Assembly (NCBI GenBank): GCA_019694555.1
Contig: JAIBBS010000059.1
Coordinates: forward strand, 1-41,963
DNA from: Nannocystaceae bacterium
GTDB taxonomy: Bacteria > Myxococcota_A > Polyangia > Nannocystales > Nannocystaceae
DNA: 41,963 nt
Direction: 5' to 3'
Numbering within the stretch: position 1 is the stretch's first letter; every line of letters begins with the position of its first letter. The position numbers and the translations under genes are program-made. This document shows, one piece after another, positions 9,155 to 17,348 of this stretch. Below the pieces are notes generated by a model. The model worked only from the letters and a program-made list of their open reading frames with translations. It was not told the origin of the DNA and did not search any database.

Positions 9155-11005
9155 ATGCCCTCCGTGCGCCGTTGGCTCCTCGGCTCGATCCTGTGTGTCG
9201 CGTGCAGCGCCCCTGGCGGCGGACGCGAGTCCGAAGGCAACGCGAGCCAGGGCGTGCTCAGCGTCGGCGACACGGGCTCGGGCGAGGCCGGCACCAGCGC
9301 GGGCGACGAGGCTTCGAGTGGTGAGGCGGCCGACGGCTCGACCGGCGAGCCCGGCGCGTTCGTCGAGATCCGCATCGAACCGCAGGCCGCGGTCGTCGAC
9401 GTGCAAGGCGGCGTGGCCGCGACCCCGGTGCAGTTCACCGCGACCGGCGTGCGCGGCGACGGCACCGAGGTCGAGCTCGAGGGCCTGTGGTCGATCGACA
9501 ACCTCGACATCGGTGGCCTCGACGCGTCGACCGGTGAGTTCCTCGCCTCGGGCATCGAGGGCGGCCTGGCGCAGATCGACTTCTCGGGCGCGGACGGCAG
9601 CGGCTCGACCACGCTGACGGTCAAGCTGCACTACGCCGACGATCCCGAGGCGGTACCGGCCAACGTCAAGCAGCTCTTCGACGGCGCGATCACGCCCGAC
9701 CCCGCGCTGGCGGTGCTGTATCCCTACGACCAGACCGTGTTCCCGCACGGCCTGACCGCGCCGGTGATGCAGTGGCAGGGCGCCGGTGCCACCGACGTCT
9801 ATCGCATCCACTTCGACGCGCCGACCTTCGAGTACGAGTACTTCGGCACGCTGCCGCCGTCGCAGTTCGTGCTGCCGACCGCGCCGCACGACATCTGGGC
9901 CAAGCTCACCGCGTCGGTCGACGGCGACATCACCGCGTCGGTGCAGCGCTACGACGGCGTGACCGCGTACCTGCCGGTGTCGAAGACCTGGACCATCTCG
10001 ACCGCGGATCTGGTCGGGACCATCTACTACTGGGAGGTCAACAACGGCAACGTCGTGCGGCTCAAGGTCGGCGCGAGCGCGCCCGAGCAGTTCCTGCAGA
10101 AGCCGCCCGGCGTCACCTGTGTCGCGTGTCACTCGGTCTCCTCGGACGGCGCCACGCTGGTGGCGTCGTTCCACGGCGGCTACAGCCCGTGGGGCACCTT
10201 CGAGACCGGCACCGGCGCGTCGCTGTACGCGACCGACTCGGCCTCGGGCCTGCAGGCGATCTCGCCCACCGGCGAGCACGTGCTGTGGGGACAGTCGAAC
10301 CCCGCGGACGACACCGGCGGATCCTCGTACCTCACGCTGTCGCCGTTCAACGAGCTCACGTCGATGGCGACGCTCTCCACCGGCACCGGCTCGCCGGTGC
10401 ATCCGGCGTGGTCGCCCGACGGCGACAAGATCGCGTTCGCGGTGCGCACCAACGGCAACTGGCTCGACTTCACCGCGTCGTCGCTGTGGGTCACCGCGGT
10501 CGACGTCGCGCCGGCCGCATTCAGCCAGACCATGCAGATCGTCGCGCCCGAGGCGACGCGCCCGACCATCGTGTACCCGACGTGGAGCCCGGACTCGCTG
10601 TGGATCGCCTACGGCGCGGCGACGCAGGCGCGCACGCGCGGTGCCCAGGGCGAGCTGTGGATCGCGGACGAGACCGGCGCGACCCAGCTGCAGCTCGCGC
10701 GCGCGTGCGGCGTCGGCGAGCTGACCGCCGATCAGAGCAGCGCCTGCTACGAGCCCACGTTCATGCCCGAGGAGCGCGGCGGCTACTTCTGGCTGGTGTT
10801 CGTCTCCGAGCGCACGTACGGCAACACGCTGCTGGACGTCAATCCTGCGACCCGCCGCAAGCAGCTGTGGCTGACCGCGGTCGACGCCAACCCGCAGCCG
10901 GGCCAGGATCCCAGCCACCCCGCCATCTGGCTGCCGGGCCAGGAGCTGAACAACCACAACATGCGCGGCGCCTGGACGCTCGATCCGCCCGACGTCGAAG
11001 GCTGA
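9155..11005 (+). CDS. Beta-propeller lipoprotein with CXXCH motif
   Basis: ATG 9155 yields 616 residues with the signal VRRWLLGSILCVAC (lipobox Cys17). A Ser/Gly/Glu spacer precedes a bacterial Ig-like (Big2-type) domain at about 70-157. The region from about 180 contains TolB/PD40-type propeller strands (HPAWSPDGDKIAFAV at 416-430, YPTWSPDSLWIAYG at 474-487). Between them lies VTCVACHSVSSDGATLVASF, with CVACH at 322-326, a textbook c-type haem attachment motif. Haem binding is plausible but unproven, because the surrounding sequence does not look like a cytochrome fold and the motif is alone. Family members with this CxxCH-propeller layout are, to my knowledge, recurrent but uncharacterised in myxobacteria. 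Periplasmic or outer-surface location is expected. The upstream frame to 9041 lacks a signal and was dropped. Confidence 0.85.
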   Translation: MPSVRRWLLGSILCVACSAPGGGRESEGNASQGVLSVGDTGSGEAGTSAGDEASSGEAADGSTGEPGAFVEIRIEPQAAVVDVQGGVAATPVQFTATGVRGDGTEVELEGLWSIDNLDIGGLDASTGEFLASGIEGGLAQIDFSGADGSGSTTLTVKLHYADDPEAVPANVKQLFDGAITPDPALAVLYPYDQTVFPHGLTAPVMQWQGAGATDVYRIHFDAPTFEYEYFGTLPPSQFVLPTAPHDIWAKLTASVDGDITASVQRYDGVTAYLPVSKTWTISTADLVGTIYYWEVNNGNVVRLKVGASAPEQFLQKPPGVTCVACHSVSSDGATLVASFHGGYSPWGTFETGTGASLYATDSASGLQAISPTGEHVLWGQSNPADDTGGSSYLTLSPFNELTSMATLSTGTGSPVHPAWSPDGDKIAFAVRTNGNWLDFTASSLWVTAVDVAPAAFSQTMQIVAPEATRPTIVYPTWSPDSLWIAYGAATQARTRGAQGELWIADETGATQLQLARACGVGELTADQSSACYEPTFMPEERGGYFWLVFVSERTYGNTLLDVNPATRRKQLWLTAVDANPQPGQDPSHPAIWLPGQELNNHNMRGAWTLDPPDVEG

Positions 11006-11023
11006 TCCGACACCCGCAGCGAA

Positions 11024-11037
11024 CCGGCGTGCGCCGG
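11024..11037. repeat. Short GC-rich inverted repeat
   Basis: CCGGC-GTGC-GCCGG (5-bp stem, 4-base loop; the arms can be read as 6 bp) lies between the propeller gene and the next promoter. It could be a weak terminator for the upstream gene. There is no T-tract. Confidence 0.3.
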
Positions 11038-11038
11038 C

Positions 11039-11047
11039 GGCTACCAT
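11039..11047 (+). promoter_or_regulatory. -10-like element GGC-TACCAT
   Basis: Hexamer TACCAT (11042-11047) ends 6 bases before the ATG at 11054, with no Shine-Dalgarno. It predicts a leaderless message for the downstream lipoprotein gene. Confidence 0.4.
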
Positions 11048-11053
11048 GTCCAC

Positions 11054-11932
11054 ATGGACTTGGTGGCACGTGGATGGGGGCGGCGCGCGCTGTGCGGACT
11101 GTTGCTGTGGACGGGCGCGTGCGCGCGCGAGACCGTGGGTGAGGACGACACCGCCTCGGAATCGTCCGCGTCTGTCGGCGTCGACTCCGGCAGCACCGAC
11201 GCGAGCACGTCGTCCGACGCGAGCGACGGCAGCAGCGGCGAGGCCACTTCGACCGGCAGCGACACCGCGGCGTGCGATCTGCCGCCGCTCGACGAGACCA
11301 CGCTGCAAGACGCGTTCATCTGGGCCGGGCTGTTCGACCAGGTCGCCGTGGGCACCGCCACGCCGCTGTCGCTGGCGACGCTCTACACCGGCTTCCCCGA
11401 TCCGGTCATGGCCTGCGCGCGTTGGTCCATCGCGCCGACCGACGGCGCCAGCATCGATGCCGACGGCGTGTTGACCATCGACGCCGACACTCCGGCCGGC
11501 ACGGTCTACACCGTCACCGCGGACATCGAAGACGGCCGCCGCATCGTGACCAAGGACGTGACGACCTACGTACCGCTGCAGCAGCCGATCGTGCGCACGT
11601 GGTCGGAGCTCTCGCAGCTGCCGTGCGACGGCGGCGATCCGTTCACCCCGCGCGCGCTCATCCTCGAGCTGGCCTTCTTCGACAACGGCGAGGCCTGGAT
11701 CACCTGGACGCCGTTCGAGAGCTACGTCGACTACACCGCGAGCTTCACCTGGGATCCGGACACCGGCGCGCTGGCGCTCACGGTCGAAGGCGGCGCGTAC
11801 GTGCCGCCCGACATCGACGCCGAGGGCACCGCGCGCATCGACGACGACGGCCAGCTCGTGCTCGAGGACATGTTCCTGGGCAGCGCCGAGGGCTCGGCCA
11901 CGCCGCCTGGCTGCGGCCACGTGTTCGAGTAG
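11054..11932 (+). CDS. Putative lipoprotein, unknown function
   Basis: The 292-residue product has a signal peptide (GRRALCGLLLWTGAC, lipobox Cys23), then an acidic Ser/Thr/Asp spacer to about residue 74. The folded part begins ACDLPPLDETTLQDAFIWAGLF. It contains alternating hydrophobic strands, including an Ig-like segment (about 115-180) and an all-beta C-terminal half that ends near a single cysteine pair (PCDGG and GCGHVFE). I do not recognise a family. A start inside the overlapping ATG at 11046 would be in another frame. It has its own promoter-like motif and is followed by a long hairpin, so it is probably monocistronic within the run of exported-protein genes. Confidence 0.8.
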   Translation: MDLVARGWGRRALCGLLLWTGACARETVGEDDTASESSASVGVDSGSTDASTSSDASDGSSGEATSTGSDTAACDLPPLDETTLQDAFIWAGLFDQVAVGTATPLSLATLYTGFPDPVMACARWSIAPTDGASIDADGVLTIDADTPAGTVYTVTADIEDGRRIVTKDVTTYVPLQQPIVRTWSELSQLPCDGGDPFTPRALILELAFFDNGEAWITWTPFESYVDYTASFTWDPDTGALALTVEGGAYVPPDIDAEGTARIDDDGQLVLEDMFLGSAEGSATPPGCGHVFE

Positions 11933-11951
11933 CGCGGCGCGTCCAACGGAT

Positions 11952-11982
11952 TGCGTACGCCGCCGGAGGGCCGGCGTACGCA
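11952..11982 (+). terminator. 11-bp perfect stem after the lipoprotein gene
   Basis: TGCGTACGCCG (11952-11962) and CGGCGTACGCA (11972-11982) are exact reverse complements around a 9-base loop. CTTTG follows, giving only three T's. This is the best terminator candidate in the window and lies 20 bases after the stop codon. Confidence 0.6.
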
Positions 11983-12020
11983 CTTTGACCGCGCGGCGCC
12001 ACGCCGCCGATGCTGCGGTC

Positions 12021-13967
12021 ATGCTCCGCTGTATCGCCTGGTCGGTGGTCGCGTGCGCCGGCACGTCGCTGCTGTCGTCGCCGCTGCGCGCTGCCGAGTG
12101 TCGCGTGCTCAACGTGCCGCGTTTCGACGCCAAGCCCATGGCCGAGCGCAGCTGGCCCGGCGACCACGGCCACGACCTCGGACGCGCGGGCGTGACGTGG
12201 ATGGGCCGCTTCGATCGCAACGCCAACTACGCCGAGCTGCGCGCGAGCTACGACGCCGAGGGCCTGGCGCTGTCGCTCAACGTCGCCGATCTGTTCGTGT
12301 GGTGGGTGCTGGGCGACGGCGTGCAGTGGAACGGGCAGCTGCTCGGCGATCCCACCGCGTGGGACGCGATCGAGATCGCGATCGATCCCTCGCCGCGCGA
12401 CGACGGCGTGCCCAGCGACGACGCGTTGCGCGTGTTGGTCGCGGCGTACCCGTACAACGACCCGGTGCAGTTCCCCGACAGCGCGCTGCCGCACCTGGCC
12501 ACGCGCACGTGGGCCGCAGGCCGCGACGGCTGGACCGCGATCGACGACGCGGTCGCGGCCGGCCGGCCCTGGTACCACGCGCACGGCAGCTCGTGGAACG
12601 CCGACCCCGGCCCGAGCGACAACACCACCGAGTTCGACAACGGCAGCACCTGGGATCTGTTCGTGCCGTGGGCGGCGCTGGGCAGCGCGCTCGAGCCGGA
12701 GTCCGGCGCGGTGATCAAGCTGGCCGTGCGCGTGCACGACATCGACGATCCCAGCGATGGCGACACCACCATGGATCCGCCGCCGTCGCAGCGTGGCTCG
12801 AGCCAGGCGGGCCCGGGCGAGTCGCACGCGTGGCCGGCGTGGGTCGAGCTCGACGACAGCCGCAGCTGGGGCACGCTGGTGATGCACCAGGCGCCGTACC
12901 AACCGCCCGAGGTGATCGAAGAGCACGAGACCGTGCTCGATCCCGACGCCGCACCGATGCGCGACGTCACCGTCGGCGGCCACGCGTTCATCGAGCAGCG
13001 CTGGCTCGACGGCGGCGGCGCGCCGCAGGACTACGCGTGGGAGACCTGCATGGACACGCGCTTCGGCACCGCGCACGACCTGTTCGTGCACCCCGAGGCG
13101 CGCCCGATCCACCTGTGCTTCTTCTCGCGCACGCTGCTGTCGTGGGATCTGAGCGCGGCGATCCCCGCCGGCGACGTCGTCACCGGCGCGGAGCTGCGCA
13201 TGTTCCACTTCGGTGGCGACACCGACGAGGACCCCGGCGATCCCAGCTTCGAGGTGCAGACCAGTCGCATGCAGGTGCACCGCCTCGAAGGTGCGTGGAC
13301 CGATCTTCCGCTCGAGCAGGGCGTGACCTGGAACAGCGCACCGGTCGCGGCGGAGAACGTCGGCTACGGCGAGGTCACGCCCGAGATCCCCGCGGGCAGC
13401 CACGGCAAGAGCGTGCGCTTCGAGCTCACGCCGATGGTCGCGCGGGCGGTCGCGCGCGGTGAGCCGCTGTCGCTCGCGCTGTACGGCGCGGACTGGACCG
13501 CGAACACCGGCAAGTACTTCGTGTCGTCCGAGGGCGGCTGGCAACCGTCGGATCGCCCGACGCTGATCGTGCGCCACGGTCCGCCGGCCGACGGCGCGAG
13601 CGTGCCCGATCCCGACGCGTGCACGATCGGCGTGGCCTCGTCGCTGTTCGATCCGCCGGGCACCGGCTCGCCGACCGAGCCCACGCCGCCGCCGCAGGGC
13701 GGCAGCGACAGCAGCGGCGGCGACGGCAGCGACGGCGGCAGTGCGAGCGACGGCGGCGGAGGCAGCGACGGCGCGAGCACCGGTGGTGCCGACGGCGGCA
13801 CGACCACGGCCGCCGGCGCAGCGGACGACGGCGCAGCGGATGCGTCCGGCTGCGCCTGCGCGAGCGCGTCGGATCGGGGCGCGGGCGCAGCCCTGTGGAC
13901 GATCGCGCTGCCGTGGCTGCGACGCCGCCGGGGCCGGGTGCCCACGCGGCCGCGCGCGGCTCCCTGA
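12021..13967 (+). CDS. CBM9-like/DNRLRE protein with MYXO-CTERM-like tail
   Basis: ATG 12021 gives 648 residues with a cleavable signal peptide (SSPLRAAE, cut near 26). Residues about 30-280 resemble the CBM9-like domain found in secreted carbohydrate-active proteins (YDAEGLALSLNVADLFVWWV, TAWDAIEIAID, STWDLFVPWAAL). Residues about 310-520 match a DNRLRE-type beta-sandwich (GAELRMFHFGG, VTWNSAPVAA, VRFELTPMVARAV, DRPTLIVRHG). A Gly/Ser/Thr linker of about 60 residues then leads to GCACAS (Cys611, Cys613), a short hydrophobic helix (about 622-633) and RRRRGR. This Cys-helix-Arg layout matches the MYXO-CTERM sorting signal, implying lipid anchoring or surface display after processing. The ligand is unknown. 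The 12 upstream codons to 11985 were excluded because they precede the signal peptide. Confidence 0.85.
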   Translation: MLRCIAWSVVACAGTSLLSSPLRAAECRVLNVPRFDAKPMAERSWPGDHGHDLGRAGVTWMGRFDRNANYAELRASYDAEGLALSLNVADLFVWWVLGDGVQWNGQLLGDPTAWDAIEIAIDPSPRDDGVPSDDALRVLVAAYPYNDPVQFPDSALPHLATRTWAAGRDGWTAIDDAVAAGRPWYHAHGSSWNADPGPSDNTTEFDNGSTWDLFVPWAALGSALEPESGAVIKLAVRVHDIDDPSDGDTTMDPPPSQRGSSQAGPGESHAWPAWVELDDSRSWGTLVMHQAPYQPPEVIEEHETVLDPDAAPMRDVTVGGHAFIEQRWLDGGGAPQDYAWETCMDTRFGTAHDLFVHPEARPIHLCFFSRTLLSWDLSAAIPAGDVVTGAELRMFHFGGDTDEDPGDPSFEVQTSRMQVHRLEGAWTDLPLEQGVTWNSAPVAAENVGYGEVTPEIPAGSHGKSVRFELTPMVARAVARGEPLSLALYGADWTANTGKYFVSSEGGWQPSDRPTLIVRHGPPADGASVPDPDACTIGVASSLFDPPGTGSPTEPTPPPQGGSDSSGGDGSDGGSASDGGGGSDGASTGGADGGTTTAAGAADDGAADASGCACASASDRGAGAALWTIALPWLRRRRGRVPTRPRAAP

Positions 13968-13981
13968 ACCCGCCGAGTTGT

Positions 13982-13990
13982 TGCTACGAT
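13982..13990 (+). promoter_or_regulatory. Extended -10 element TGC-TACGAT
   Basis: A full TGN-TANNNT match. The hexamer (13985-13990) ends 7 bases before the GTG start at 13998. The element leads into a 12-base palindrome, CGATCGCGATCG, at 13987-13998 that reaches the first base of the start codon. Confidence 0.5.
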
Positions 13991-13997
13991 CGCGATC

Positions 13998-14846
13998 GTG
14001 CGCGTCTGCCTCGTCGCCGCGATCGCGTCGCTGCTCGCGGGCTGCGGCCCGGGGGCCTACGCGTGCGAGGCCTCGAGCCAGTGCGTCGACGCGGGCGTCG
14101 CGGGCATGTGCCAACCCAGCGGCTGGTGCAGCTTTCCCGATCCCGCGTGCGGTTCGGGTCAGCGCTATGGCGATCACGCCGGTGACGGTCTGGGCGGCGA
14201 CTGCGTCGACGTCGACACCGGCACCGGCTCGGGCGGAGGCACCGGCACCAGCGCGGGATCGGTCGGCAGCGTCGCGACCACGCTCGACGGTGGTGTCGAG
14301 GCGACCAGCGGCGGTGGTGGCAGCAGCGGCAACGACAGCGAGGGCAGCACCGGCGCGACGATGTCGACCACGGCGCCGGCAACCACCACCAACGCGACCA
14401 CCTCCGCGTCGACGACGCTGACCACGACCACCGACCCGGCGATGTGTGGCGACGGCGTGATGAACGCCGACGAGGAGTGCGACGGCGAGGACTTCGGCGG
14501 CAGCAGCTGCGAGTCGCTGGGCTACGCCGGCGGTTCGCTGAGCTGCGCCGCGGACTGCACCACGCTGGATCTGAGCGGTTGCCTCGGCTGTGGCGGACCC
14601 GGCGGCGCGTGCATGCCGTTCGGGCAGTGCGGCGAGCAGATGCCGTGCGACGACGTCTTCACCTGCATCGCCATCGGCAACCCGATCGGCACCTGCATGC
14701 CCCCGTGCGGTGCCGGCTGTGCCGACGGCACCGTGTGCAACGTGTCGTTCGACACCTGCGGCATCGACTGCCAGTCCGATATCGACTGCCCCCGTGGGAT
14801 GAGCTGCACGCAGCTTCTGAACGACGAGTTCGCGTGCCTGTGGTGA
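13998..14846 (+). CDS. Cys-rich lipoprotein (myxobacterial disulfide repeat)
   Basis: The GTG start is fixed by the adjacent -10 element and yields 282 residues beginning MRVCLVAAIASLLAGC (lipobox Cys16). An N-terminal Cys cluster (ACEASSQC...GMCQPSGWC) is followed by a long Gly/Ser/Thr linker (about 73-150). The block CGDGVMNADEECDGEDFGGS resembles the DUF4215-like myxobacterial Cys-rich repeat, and ends with further CxxC-rich modules (CGGPGGACMPFGQCG, CPRGMSC). Extracellular location with disulfide bonds is expected. It is followed after only 4 bases by the OFA transporter gene, so the two are probably co-transcribed, although a functional link is not obvious. Confidence 0.85.
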   Translation: MRVCLVAAIASLLAGCGPGAYACEASSQCVDAGVAGMCQPSGWCSFPDPACGSGQRYGDHAGDGLGGDCVDVDTGTGSGGGTGTSAGSVGSVATTLDGGVEATSGGGGSSGNDSEGSTGATMSTTAPATTTNATTSASTTLTTTTDPAMCGDGVMNADEECDGEDFGGSSCESLGYAGGSLSCAADCTTLDLSGCLGCGGPGGACMPFGQCGEQMPCDDVFTCIAIGNPIGTCMPPCGAGCADGTVCNVSFDTCGIDCQSDIDCPRGMSCTQLLNDEFACLW

Positions 14847-14850
14847 GCCG

Positions 14851-16566
14851 GTGTTCGAGGCCCTGCGCAAGGAGAGGATCGTCGCCGCCGCGGGCTTCAA
14901 CCGCTGGCGCGTACCGCCGGCGTCGATCTCGATCCATCTATGTATCGGCTCGGTCTACGCGTGGAGCATCTTCAACCCACCGCTGACCAAGCTGCGCGGC
15001 GTCGCGACCAGCAGCGCCGACGACTGGACGCTGGGCCAGGTGGTGTGGGTGTTCTCGGTCGCGATCGCGACCTTGGGCATCACCGCCGCGATCGCGGGCA
15101 AGTGGCTCGAGCGCGTGGGCCCGCGCATGGTCGGCGTCACCGCGGCATGCTGCTACGGCGGCGGCTTCGCGCTCGCCGGCCTGGCGATCTCGTTGCAGCA
15201 GCTGTGGCTGCTCTACCTCGGCTACGGCATCGTCGCGGGCGCCGGCCTGGGGCTGGGCTACGTCTCGCCGGTCAGCACGCTGATCAAGTGGTTCCCGGAT
15301 CGGCGCGGCATGGCCACCGGCATGGCCATCATGGGCTTCGGCGGCGGGGCCATCATCGCCGCGCCGCTCGAGCAGTGGTTGGTCGCACGCTTCCATCGCT
15401 TGCCCGACTACCTCGGCCCGACCGACGCGGTCGCGCTGGTGACCGAGGGCGGTCGCCGGCTCGCCAGCGTCGGCGGTGAGCTGCGCGAGGTCGTGGTCGT
15501 CGGTGCCAACGAGGTCGCGGCGATGACGGTGCCCGCCGATCCCGGCGTGTACGTCGTCGGCACCGGCAACGCCGGCGTCGCGGAGACCTTCTTCGTGCTC
15601 GCGGCGGCGTACTTCTGCGTGATGATGATCGCGTCGTTCGCCTACCGCGTGCCGCCGGAGGGCTGGCGCCCGGCCGGCTGGACCCCACCGTCGGACGACA
15701 CCCAGGCGGCCGACAAGCTGATCACGCGCCACGACGTCGAGATCGACGAGGCCATGCGCACGCCGCAGTTCTGGCAGCTGTGGGTGCTGCTGTGCTTCAA
15801 CGTCACCGCCGGCATCGGCGTGCTCGGCGTGGCCAAGACCATGATGACGGAGATCTTCGGCCGCGCGCTGCCGGCCGTGGTCGACGGCGCGTTCGCGGCG
15901 ACCTACGTGCTGATGATCAGCGTGTTCAACATGATCGGCCGCTTCGCGTGGTCGAGCCTGTCGGATCCGCTGGGCCGCAAGCGCATGTACACGATCTTCT
16001 TCGCCGCCGGCGCGTGCCTGTACCTGTCGATCCCGTGGATCGCCGCGCACGGCAGCACCGGTGCGGTCGCATGGCTGATCGCGTTCTACGCCGTGACGAT
16101 GTTGGTGTTCACGATGTACGGCGGCGGCTTCGCGACCTTCCCCGCGTACCTCGCCGACATCTTCGGCAGCAAGTACGTCGGCGGCATCCACGGTCGCGCG
16201 CTCACGGCCTGGAGTCTGGCGGGTGTGCTGGGCCCGGTGCTGCTGACCAACCTGCGCGCGCGCGCCGAGGCCAAGGCCATCGGCGAGCTCGCGGCGATGG
16301 TCGAGCCCGCGCGCTTCACCGCCGCGTTCGGCAGCGACCCCAGCCAGCTCGACGCGCTGGTCGCTGCCAAGAGCGTGACGATCGCCAAGCTGATGGACCT
16401 GGTGCCGCCGGGCACGCCCGATCCGTCCAGCGGGCTCTACGACAGCACGATGATCCTCATGGCGGTGCTGCTCGCGATCGCGTTGGTGGTGAACCTGCGG
16501 GTCAAGCCGGTCGACCCGCGGCACTACGCCGAGCGCACCTCGGCTACGCGTCGTCCAGCGGGATGA
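14851..16566 (+). CDS. OFA-family MFS transporter
   Basis: The 571-residue protein matches the oxalate/formate antiporter (OFA) branch of the major facilitator superfamily. It has the N-terminal IGSVYAWSIFNPPLTKL motif, the RRGMATGMAIMGFGGGA loop after helix 4, and GRFAWSSLSDPLGRKRMY in the second half. About 12 membrane helices are visible. An insert of roughly 85 residues with a predicted non-membrane beta structure (about 188-245, DYLGPTDAVALVTEGG onward) splits the first half, and a second soluble stretch lies near 505-540. Substrate is unknown; OFA members carry oxalate, formate, lactate or related monocarboxylates. GTG 14851 starts 4 bases after the lipoprotein stop. The last 23 bases overlap the convergent DUF434 gene. 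Confidence 0.9.
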   Translation: MFEALRKERIVAAAGFNRWRVPPASISIHLCIGSVYAWSIFNPPLTKLRGVATSSADDWTLGQVVWVFSVAIATLGITAAIAGKWLERVGPRMVGVTAACCYGGGFALAGLAISLQQLWLLYLGYGIVAGAGLGLGYVSPVSTLIKWFPDRRGMATGMAIMGFGGGAIIAAPLEQWLVARFHRLPDYLGPTDAVALVTEGGRRLASVGGELREVVVVGANEVAAMTVPADPGVYVVGTGNAGVAETFFVLAAAYFCVMMIASFAYRVPPEGWRPAGWTPPSDDTQAADKLITRHDVEIDEAMRTPQFWQLWVLLCFNVTAGIGVLGVAKTMMTEIFGRALPAVVDGAFAATYVLMISVFNMIGRFAWSSLSDPLGRKRMYTIFFAAGACLYLSIPWIAAHGSTGAVAWLIAFYAVTMLVFTMYGGGFATFPAYLADIFGSKYVGGIHGRALTAWSLAGVLGPVLLTNLRARAEAKAIGELAAMVEPARFTAAFGSDPSQLDALVAAKSVTIAKLMDLVPPGTPDPSSGLYDSTMILMAVLLAIALVVNLRVKPVDPRHYAERTSATRRPAG

Positions 16567-17248
16567 GCCACGGCGACAGCGCGGGCGGTCGCGCGATCGC
16601 ATCGGCGACCAGATCGATCCACGGACCGCAGCGATCGAGCACGCCGGCGTCGCCGCTGGCGACCACCGCGGTGGTCTCGACCAGCGCGCGATCGGGATCG
16701 AAGACGACGTCGGCGCGCCACGGCAGCCCGCGCTCGCGGCCGATCCGCTCGAGCGTGGCTGCGAGCGCACCGCTGCGCGCGATGGGACGGTCGAGGTACC
16801 AGCACACCGAGGCCGGCGCGAGCGCGGCCAGGCTCTGGGTCAGCCGCGCGAGCGCGGTCTCGGTGGTCTCGACCTCACGCCAGTTGCCGTGCACGCTCGC
16901 GATGTCGCGCACGACCCCGTCGCGACCGCGGAAGACCGGCGCGCCGGCGAGCGCCGACTCCAGCGTGATGAGGCAGTTGAAGCCGTCGATCGCGAGCGCA
17001 GCGCCGGCGAGCGCGTGCACGCGCCGGGCACCGCGCTGCGCGCGGGCGTCGTCACCACAGGCGCAGCGCATCACCGCGTCGCGCTGGCGCTTGTGCAACG
17101 CGTGGCGGTTGCCGACCAGCGCCAGCGCGGACGGCTCGGCGTAGCCGCGGCCCAGCAGCCACGACAACTCCTGCGTCGCGCGCAGCAGCACCTGCACGCG
17201 CGCGGGCGCGAAGCGCTCGTGATCCTCGGGATCTGCACCGCGCGGCAC
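16544..17248 (-). CDS. DUF434 domain-containing protein
   Basis: The 234-residue product begins VPRGADPEDHERFAP, the expected opening of DUF434 proteins. It continues with LLRATQELSWLLGRGYAEPS and NRHALHKRQRDAVMRCACGD. The second part (about 75-230) has AIDGFNCLITLESALAGAPV and CWYLDRPIARSG, resembling the nuclease-like partner domain often fused to DUF434; conserved Asp residues there (AIDGFN, WYLDRP) suggest a metal site. Function is uncharacterised. GTG 17248 is preferred over ATG 17314 because the extra residues are low-complexity alanine and would lie upstream of the TGC-TAGACT promoter-like element. It ends inside the OFA transporter gene on the opposite strand. Confidence 0.85.
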   Translation of the reverse strand: MPRGADPEDHERFAPARVQVLLRATQELSWLLGRGYAEPSALALVGNRHALHKRQRDAVMRCACGDDARAQRGARRVHALAGAALAIDGFNCLITLESALAGAPVFRGRDGVVRDIASVHGNWREVETTETALARLTQSLAALAPASVCWYLDRPIARSGALAATLERIGRERGLPWRADVVFDPDRALVETTAVVASGDAGVLDRCGPWIDLVADAIARPPALSPWLIPLDDA

Positions 17249-17258
17249 CGCGGCGGGC

Positions 17259-17267
17259 AGTCTAGCA
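17259..17267 (-). promoter_or_regulatory. Extended -10 element TGC-TAGACT
   Basis: On the minus strand the hexamer (17259-17264) ends 10 bases before the GTG at 17248, with TGC adjacent at 17265-17267. It supports the shorter start for the DUF434 gene. Confidence 0.45.
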
Positions 17268-17330
17268 GCGGCCGCCGCCGCAGCTGCGGACCGCGGTGCA
17301 ACGCGGATCCGCATGAACCTCGGCGTTCGC

Positions 17331-17339
17331 TGGTACGTT
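17331..17339 (+). promoter_or_regulatory. Extended -10 element TGG-TACGTT
   Basis: The hexamer (17334-17339) ends 9 bases before GTG 17349. With the minus-strand element at 17259-17267 it forms a compact divergent promoter pair about 65 bases apart. Confidence 0.45.
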
Positions 17340-17348
17340 GGAACCGAC

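Noticed and set aside
6520..9324. A 934-codon plus-strand frame opposite the Ser/Thr kinase.
   Set aside because: The kinase motifs are intact on the minus strand; this frame is low-complexity and spans unrelated genes.
9053..12226. A 1057-codon open frame on the minus strand opposite three lipoprotein genes.
   Set aside because: Its product is Arg/Ala-rich with no domain, while the plus-strand genes have signals and recognisable folds. High GC3 creates long antisense frames.
11778..14900. A 1040-codon minus-strand frame.
   Set aside because: Same artefact; it opposes the CBM9/DNRLRE and Cys-repeat genes, whose motifs are clear.
16544..17314. ATG 17314 as start of the DUF434 protein.
   Set aside because: It adds an alanine run, lies upstream of the TGC-TAGACT element, and the family normally begins at the PRGxxPED motif.
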